A DNA stretch of 64,000 nucleotides. Source: an uncultured Prevotellaceae bacterium. Lineage in GTDB: Bacteria; Bacteroidota; Bacteroidia; Bacteroidales; Muribaculaceae. The number at the start of each line of letters is the position of its first letter. Position 1 is the stretch's first letter. Below the pieces are notes generated by a model that worked only from the letters and a program-made list of their open reading frames with translations, was not told the DNA's origin and made no database searches. The translations under genes and the position numbers were made by a program. The stretch is taken from contig ONJX01000004.1 of the NCBI GenBank assembly GCA_900318255.1, forward strand, positions 84,860 through 148,859, given 5' to 3'. Below, piece by piece: positions 60,236-64,000 of this stretch.

Positions 60236-61015
60236 ATGAACGACCACAAAAAATTGATATTATTCCTGCTCGCTTTAGTGGCGGCAGTGCTCATGAGCGA
60301 CGCATGCTTCGCGCAAGATGCAGCACAAGCCGCCAGCGCCGAGCCGTCGTGGACCGAGAAGCTATACTTCTGGTTTAAAGACCACATGAACTACTGGACC
60401 ATCATCATTCTGATGGCTATAGAAAGTTCAGTAATACCCTTGCCTAGCGAGGTGGTGGTGCCACCGGCTGCCTATTTCTCACTGCAAGCCAACAGCAGCC
60501 TCGACTTTTGGCTGGTGATACTTGTCGCCACAGTGGGGGCCTATCTTGGCTCGGCTATCAACTATGGCCTCTCGATGCTCATAGGCCGCCCCATCATCTA
60601 CGCTTTTGCCGATAGTAAAGTGGGTCATTTCCTGCATCTTTCTAAAGAGAAAATGGAGCGAGCAGAGCAGTATTTCCAGCAAAAGGGCTCTGTCTCTATC
60701 TTCTTTGGCCGACTGCTGCCGGCAGTGCGTCACCTCATATCCATTCCGGCAGGACTCTCGCGCATGAATTTCGCTACGTTCAGCTTCTTCACCATCATTG
60801 GTGCCGGAATATGGAACATTGTCCTGGCGGGACTTGGCTACCTGCTTTATCGCATCGTGCCCGACGACACGCAGTTCTTCGCCCAACTCGAGCACTACAA
60901 CCACTACTTGAAGATTGCAGGATTCATCGTCCTGGGAGCAGTAATAGTCTTCATCATCTACAAAGTGGTAAAAAACAAGAAGACAAGAAAACAAGAAGAC
61001 GAGAAGACAAGATAA
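60236..61015 (+). CDS. DedA-family membrane protein
   Basis: 259 residues. An N-terminal signal-like segment, then the DedA/SNARE-associated core: MAIESSVIPLPSEVVVPPAA, GAYLGSAINYGLSMLIGRP, FFGRLLPAVRHLISIPAGLS (the conserved Arg-Pro/His stretch) and GAGIWNIVLAGLGYLL. Family members act as lipid scramblases or flippases needed for envelope integrity. The C-terminus is a Lys/Thr/Glu-rich tail (NKKTRKQEDEKTR) produced by the repeat tract that continues past the stop. Confidence 0.9.
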   Translation: MNDHKKLILFLLALVAAVLMSDACFAQDAAQAASAEPSWTEKLYFWFKDHMNYWTIIILMAIESSVIPLPSEVVVPPAAYFSLQANSSLDFWLVILVATVGAYLGSAINYGLSMLIGRPIIYAFADSKVGHFLHLSKEKMERAEQYFQQKGSVSIFFGRLLPAVRHLISIPAGLSRMNFATFSFFTIIGAGIWNIVLAGLGYLLYRIVPDDTQFFAQLEHYNHYLKIAGFIVLGAVIVFIIYKVVKNKKTRKQEDEKTR

Positions 61016-61100
61016 CAAGAATAGGTTGAGTGTGTTGCGATACCATCGCAACAAAACTATTAACTAAGATCTCTTAACCCTTAACCCTTAACCCTTAACT
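60975..61100. repeat. Low-complexity tract: AAGACAAG repeats, hairpin and TTAACCC repeats
   Basis: GAAGACAAGAAAACAAGAAG-type repeats run from the end of the DedA gene into the gap. A hairpin TGTTGCGA/TCGCAACA lies at about 61031-61052, then CTTAACCC repeats three to four times directly before the rpe ATG. Confidence 0.75.
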
Positions 61101-61745
61101 ATGATAGTTTCCCCCTCATTACTTAGTGCCGACTTTGGCAACCTTGCCCGTGACCTGGAGATGATAAACCAGAGCAAGGCGCAGATGCTTCACCTCGACG
61201 TGATGGATGGTGTGTTCGTGCCTAACATCTCCTTCGGTTTTCCCGTGATAAAATATGTGCAGCAGCTGTGCAAGAAACCTCTCGACGTGCATCTAATGAT
61301 TGTGGAGCCGCAGAAGTTTGTCAACGAGGTGCGCGACTGTGGAGCCGCGATTATGAACGTCCACTATGAGGCTTGCAACCACCTCGACCGCGTGGTGCAG
61401 CAGATTCATGATGCTGGCATGAAGGCTGGGGTCACCATCAACCCTGCCACACCGGTGTGCCTGCTGCGCGACATCGTGGCGCAGCTCGACCTGGTGCTCC
61501 TCATGTCGGTCAACCCAGGTTTTGGCGGACAAAAGTTCATCCCCAACACCCTCAACAAGGTGCGTGAGCTGCGCGCTCTCATGGCCGAGACCGGCTCAAG
61601 AGCTGTGATAGAGGTTGATGGCGGCGTTAACGATGTCACGGGCAAGCAGCTCGCTGCGGCAGGTGCCGATGTGCTAGTGGCTGGAAACTATGTGTTTAAG
61701 GACACCGACCCGCTCAAAGCAATCGAAACTCTTTACAATTTGTGA
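61101..61745 (+). CDS. rpe: Ribulose-phosphate 3-epimerase
   Basis: 214 residues. It interconverts ribulose-5-phosphate and xylulose-5-phosphate in the pentose phosphate pathway. TIM barrel with metal and substrate residues in SPSLLSADFGNL, HLDVMDGVFVPNISFG, DVHLMIVEP, GVTINPATP, VNPGFGGQKFIPNT and EVDGGVND. Full length. Upstream TTAACCC repeats occupy its ribosome-binding region. Confidence 0.96.
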   Translation: MIVSPSLLSADFGNLARDLEMINQSKAQMLHLDVMDGVFVPNISFGFPVIKYVQQLCKKPLDVHLMIVEPQKFVNEVRDCGAAIMNVHYEACNHLDRVVQQIHDAGMKAGVTINPATPVCLLRDIVAQLDLVLLMSVNPGFGGQKFIPNTLNKVRELRALMAETGSRAVIEVDGGVNDVTGKQLAAAGADVLVAGNYVFKDTDPLKAIETLYNL

Positions 61746-61762
61746 AGTTTTTTGCGATAAAG

Positions 61763-61795
61763 TTTGCGCAGTTTAAGAAAAAAGTGCTATCTTTG
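61763..61795 (+). promoter_or_regulatory. Promoter of tRNA-Ser
   Basis: TTTG (61763-61766), a 21-nt spacer and TATCTTTG (61788-61795). Confidence 0.75.
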
Positions 61796-61821
61796 CACCC
61801 GCAAAACGAATAACGACCATT

Positions 61822-61908
61822 GGAAAGATGCCGGAGTGGTCGAACGGGGCGGTCTCGAAAACCGTTAACCCCTTTCGGGGTTCCAGGGTTCGAATCCCTG
61901 TCTTTCCG
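61822..61908 (+). tRNA. tRNA-Ser (anticodon CGA)
   Basis: 87 nt. Acceptor arms GGAAAGA and TCTTTCC, anticodon loop CTCGAAA (CGA), long variable arm (TAACCCC-TTT-CGGGGTT) typical of Ser tRNAs, and T arm GGGTTCGAATCCC. CCA is not encoded. It lies just before an integrase gene. Confidence 0.97.
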
Positions 61909-61915
61909 CTATATC

Positions 61916-61957
61916 GGGGTAACATGGTGAAAGTGAGCCATTTACCCCAATTTTTTT
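61916..61957 (+). terminator. Terminator of tRNA-Ser
   Basis: GGGGTAA(C)ATGG pairs with CCATTTACCCC (one bulge), followed by seven T. Confidence 0.8.
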
Positions 61958-62064
61958 AAAATATCGGGACGGTAAATGTACGATATTTTTTAGCTGATTT
62001 TTGTAGTCAACATTTTTAGCCCAATGTCACATTACTCGCGATTTGGACAAAAAATGTTAAAAAA

Positions 62065-63216
62065 ATGTTGTCTCCAACAAAACTAAGAACAGCTACACAA
62101 GTAGTCGGTTTTAGCTATCCAAAACTGCATACGGGAAAAAGTTGGTATGTGGATTTTTACGCAACAGATCCTACAACTGGAGAATTGCGTCGGAAGAAAT
62201 TCAGTTTGGATGGGCTAAAGAAAATTTCAGAAAGAAAACGTCGGGCAGCCGAAATTATCGAGGCTGTGACCCGAAGATTGCGAGAAGGATGGAATCCATG
62301 GGTTGAAGTCAAAGAGAGCCGTGGGTTTACATTAATGTCAGATTGTCTCGACCTCTATCTTGAGTATGTTGAGAAGAAAGGTGACCGCTATAAGACGAAG
62401 ATGCGTTACAAATCTAGTGTAAATATTCTTCGTGAATTCTTCGTCTCGCGTTCAGTTCCACCTAAGTATGTTTATCAGTTAGACTCTGCTCTTATTAATG
62501 ACTTTCTTGATTGGATATTGCTTGACCGAGATTCCTCTGCAAGAACGCGCAACAACTATCGAGCATGGGTTTTCGGCTTGTGTGAGTTCTTGAAATCACG
62601 TAAGTATCTTACAAATAATCCAGCAGCGAATATCCCAAAAATAAGAGAGACAGCTAAGATTCGTAAGGATTTGACAAAGGAGATGTTGGCAGAGATGCGT
62701 AAGAATCTAAAGGAGAAAGATCCCTATTTCTTGTTGGCCTGTGAACTGGAATATTACACCTTCATCCGTCCCAATGAGTTAAGTCATTTACGTGTCCAAG
62801 ATGTGTCTTTAGAATATCAAACAATATTCGTGTCTGGATCTTTCAGTAAGAATCATAAGGATGGTTATGTCGGTATCAATACTCGAATCTGCAATTTGAT
62901 GATTGAGTTACAGGTTCTTGAAAAGCCAGGAGAGTATTATCTCTTTGGCAAGAACTTTATCCCTAACAAAAAGAGAAGCAATGCCGACCAGTATAATCGT
63001 CGTTGGAAGAAGATGAGAGAAGAATTAGGCTGGAGTGAGGAATATCAGTTTTACTCACTGAAAGATAGCGGTATCAGGGATTTGGCTAACGATGCAGGTA
63101 TTGTCGTTGCTCGTGACCAAGCTCGTCATAGCGATGTTTCCACCACCAACAGATACATTCAGGTTCACCCGAATGATGTCCATGAGGCCACTAAGACTTT
63201 TGAAGGCGAGCTATAA
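62065..63216 (+). CDS. Tyrosine recombinase/phage integrase
   Basis: 383 residues. An N-terminal arm-binding region (GKSWYVDFYATDPTTGELRR), a SAM-like core-binding domain (about 90-195, with DLYLEYVEKKGDRYKTKMRY), and a catalytic domain with Arg in YTFIRPNELSHL, Lys in FSKNHKDGYVGI and the C-terminal ARHSDVSTTNRYIQV (Arg-His and nucleophile Tyr). The central His-x-x-Arg box is atypical (FYSLKDSGIRDLAN). It is placed 150 bases after tRNA-Ser and is AT-richer than the host genes, so it probably integrated the element at the tRNA 3' end. Confidence 0.92.
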   Translation: MLSPTKLRTATQVVGFSYPKLHTGKSWYVDFYATDPTTGELRRKKFSLDGLKKISERKRRAAEIIEAVTRRLREGWNPWVEVKESRGFTLMSDCLDLYLEYVEKKGDRYKTKMRYKSSVNILREFFVSRSVPPKYVYQLDSALINDFLDWILLDRDSSARTRNNYRAWVFGLCEFLKSRKYLTNNPAANIPKIRETAKIRKDLTKEMLAEMRKNLKEKDPYFLLACELEYYTFIRPNELSHLRVQDVSLEYQTIFVSGSFSKNHKDGYVGINTRICNLMIELQVLEKPGEYYLFGKNFIPNKKRSNADQYNRRWKKMREELGWSEEYQFYSLKDSGIRDLANDAGIVVARDQARHSDVSTTNRYIQVHPNDVHEATKTFEGEL

Positions 63217-63217
63217 T

Positions 63218-64000
63218 TCAGATAACCCTGAAAAACTCGCCTTTCATCAGTTGTGACATGCCTTCTTCTCCGAACGTGGCAGTAATCTTCTCACATAGGT
63301 ATTTCTTTCCATCGATAAAGAATGTGGAGCGTACATTGGGAATCTCTTTGGCAAGGAAGGAGAACTGGTATTTCTTCTTTCGGTCAATGTTAGTGAACGA
63401 GGTGCGCTCTACTCCCTGTCCGTAGGCTTGGTTGTTGATGCGTAATGAGAAGGGATGGTTTGCATATATTGCTCGCCAGGTTATTGTCAGCGTGCCTTGT
63501 GGTGAGTCGGTATTCTGTGTCACATAAGAATAATCCGTGTCATAAGAGTCAATCCACGGATGCGGCAGATGTGGCGGGAACATTGCAGTCGCTCCATCCC
63601 AAAATGCCACATTCAGGTTGCTGAATATCTCATCCTTCGCCTCCCTCTCACCGTTGCCTACAGTGCGACAAGCACCGAATTGAATCACTTCGTCTATATC
63701 AGTATAGTCAGAGAGGAAAGGATTGTTTGGGTTATGAGAGTGGTGTGCTGGACCAGTATCTGCATCATTGCCAAAGTCACCACACTCCAGGAATACTATT
63801 GGTCCTTTATCTCTATCTGTGGCATCGATGCACACCGGCACAATTCTCAATTCTTCAATGCTGTCACGGTTCTCCTCGTCAAGGATGAGATTTCCGAATC
63901 GGTTCACCGGCACCAGTCGGCACACATTGCCCCAAGTCTCGAATACATTGCCACCTTGTGTGCGGTATTCAATCCTTTCCACCACTTCCACCACGAAGTA
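63218..64000 (-). CDS. Probable prophage structural protein (5' end outside window)
   Basis: At least 260 residues; the frame is open to the right edge (the GTG at 63994 is internal: YFVVEVVERIEYRTQGG). It ends 2 bases after the convergent integrase stop. The C-terminal region (YQFSFLAKEIPNVRSTFFID, GKKYLCEKITATFGEEGMSQ, LMKGEFFRVI) looks like the end of a phage tail or receptor-binding module, but I cannot name the family. Its position next to an integrase supports a prophage origin. Confidence 0.6.
   Translation of the reverse strand, partial: YFVVEVVERIEYRTQGGNVFETWGNVCRLVPVNRFGNLILDEENRDSIEELRIVPVCIDATDRDKGPIVFLECGDFGNDADTGPAHHSHNPNNPFLSDYTDIDEVIQFGACRTVGNGEREAKDEIFSNLNVAFWDGATAMFPPHLPHPWIDSYDTDYSYVTQNTDSPQGTLTITWRAIYANHPFSLRINNQAYGQGVERTSFTNIDRKKKYQFSFLAKEIPNVRSTFFIDGKKYLCEKITATFGEEGMSQLMKGEFFRVI

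Noticed and set aside
61074..61100. Telomere-like TTAACCC repeats as a chromosome end
   Set aside because: Only three to four units, lying between two ordinary genes. Other short-period tracts of the same style occur in the window.

Overview
The window is about 64 kb of a Bacteroidales chromosome, most likely Muribaculaceae or a close relative (inference from gene content; no 16S or marker comparison was possible). Supporting evidence: many genes start behind the Bacteroidetes promoter pattern TTTG-N19-21-TAnnTTTG; Rho carries a large disordered insert; there are an HU/SPOR protein, DUF4254, DUF5672, a hybrid two-component regulator with an AraC output, a DUF4450-like glycosidase lipoprotein, and many Cys21-type lipoproteins. 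The hydrogenase genes indicate an anaerobic, H2-metabolising organism.

Layout. 1-3.1 kb: tandem array of six small related lipoproteins. 3.9-6.2 kb: rho, divergent from a C45-type peptidase (6.5-7.6 kb). 7.6-15.4 kb: small membrane protein and lipoproteins, an HU/SPOR protein, an AAA-ATPase/nuclease-like gene, a TPR protein and an MscS channel. 15.5-19.7 kb: RNase P RNA, a Na/Pi cotransporter and an RprXY-like two-component system. 19.8-29.1 kb: secreted protein, nadC, rlmH, lipid kinase, sodium:solute symporter, and an SDR/GT9/DUF4254 operon. 29.1-34.6 kb: DUF5672 protein, a YidD-TatD fusion, rnpA, an SF1 helicase, slyD and rpmE. 34.8-35.6 kb: a large 58-bp minisatellite with inverted satellite copies. 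35.7-47.9 kb: glycosidase-like lipoprotein plus TPR hybrid regulator, folC, two chromate-transporter halves, an outer-membrane protein with a phosphoethanolamine transferase, a 53-residue small protein and a lone Wza-like lipoprotein. 48.2-59.5 kb: a complete [FeFe]-hydrogenase locus, consisting of hydB-hydA-hydC, a second chimeric hydrogenase, and the maturases hydE-hydG-hydF on the opposite strand, with an XRE/AbiEii toxin-antitoxin pair between the two blocks. 59.6-61.7 kb: uracil-DNA-glycosylase-like protein, DedA protein and rpe. 61.8-64 kb: tRNA-Ser with a tyrosine recombinase and the edge of a probable prophage.

The intergenic DNA is unusually structured. I see an 82-bp repeat, always in the same orientation, that carries a complete TTTG-N19-TAATTTTG promoter at its gene-proximal end and lies upstream of minus-strand genes (dgk, DUF4254, slyD, and a degraded copy at rnpB). 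Two MITE-like families with terminal inverted repeats are each present twice. There is also the 58-bp tandem array with inverted copies, and several short-period low-complexity tracts. Together with the domain-shuffled second hydrogenase and the YidD-TatD fusion, these are the observations I would follow up first.
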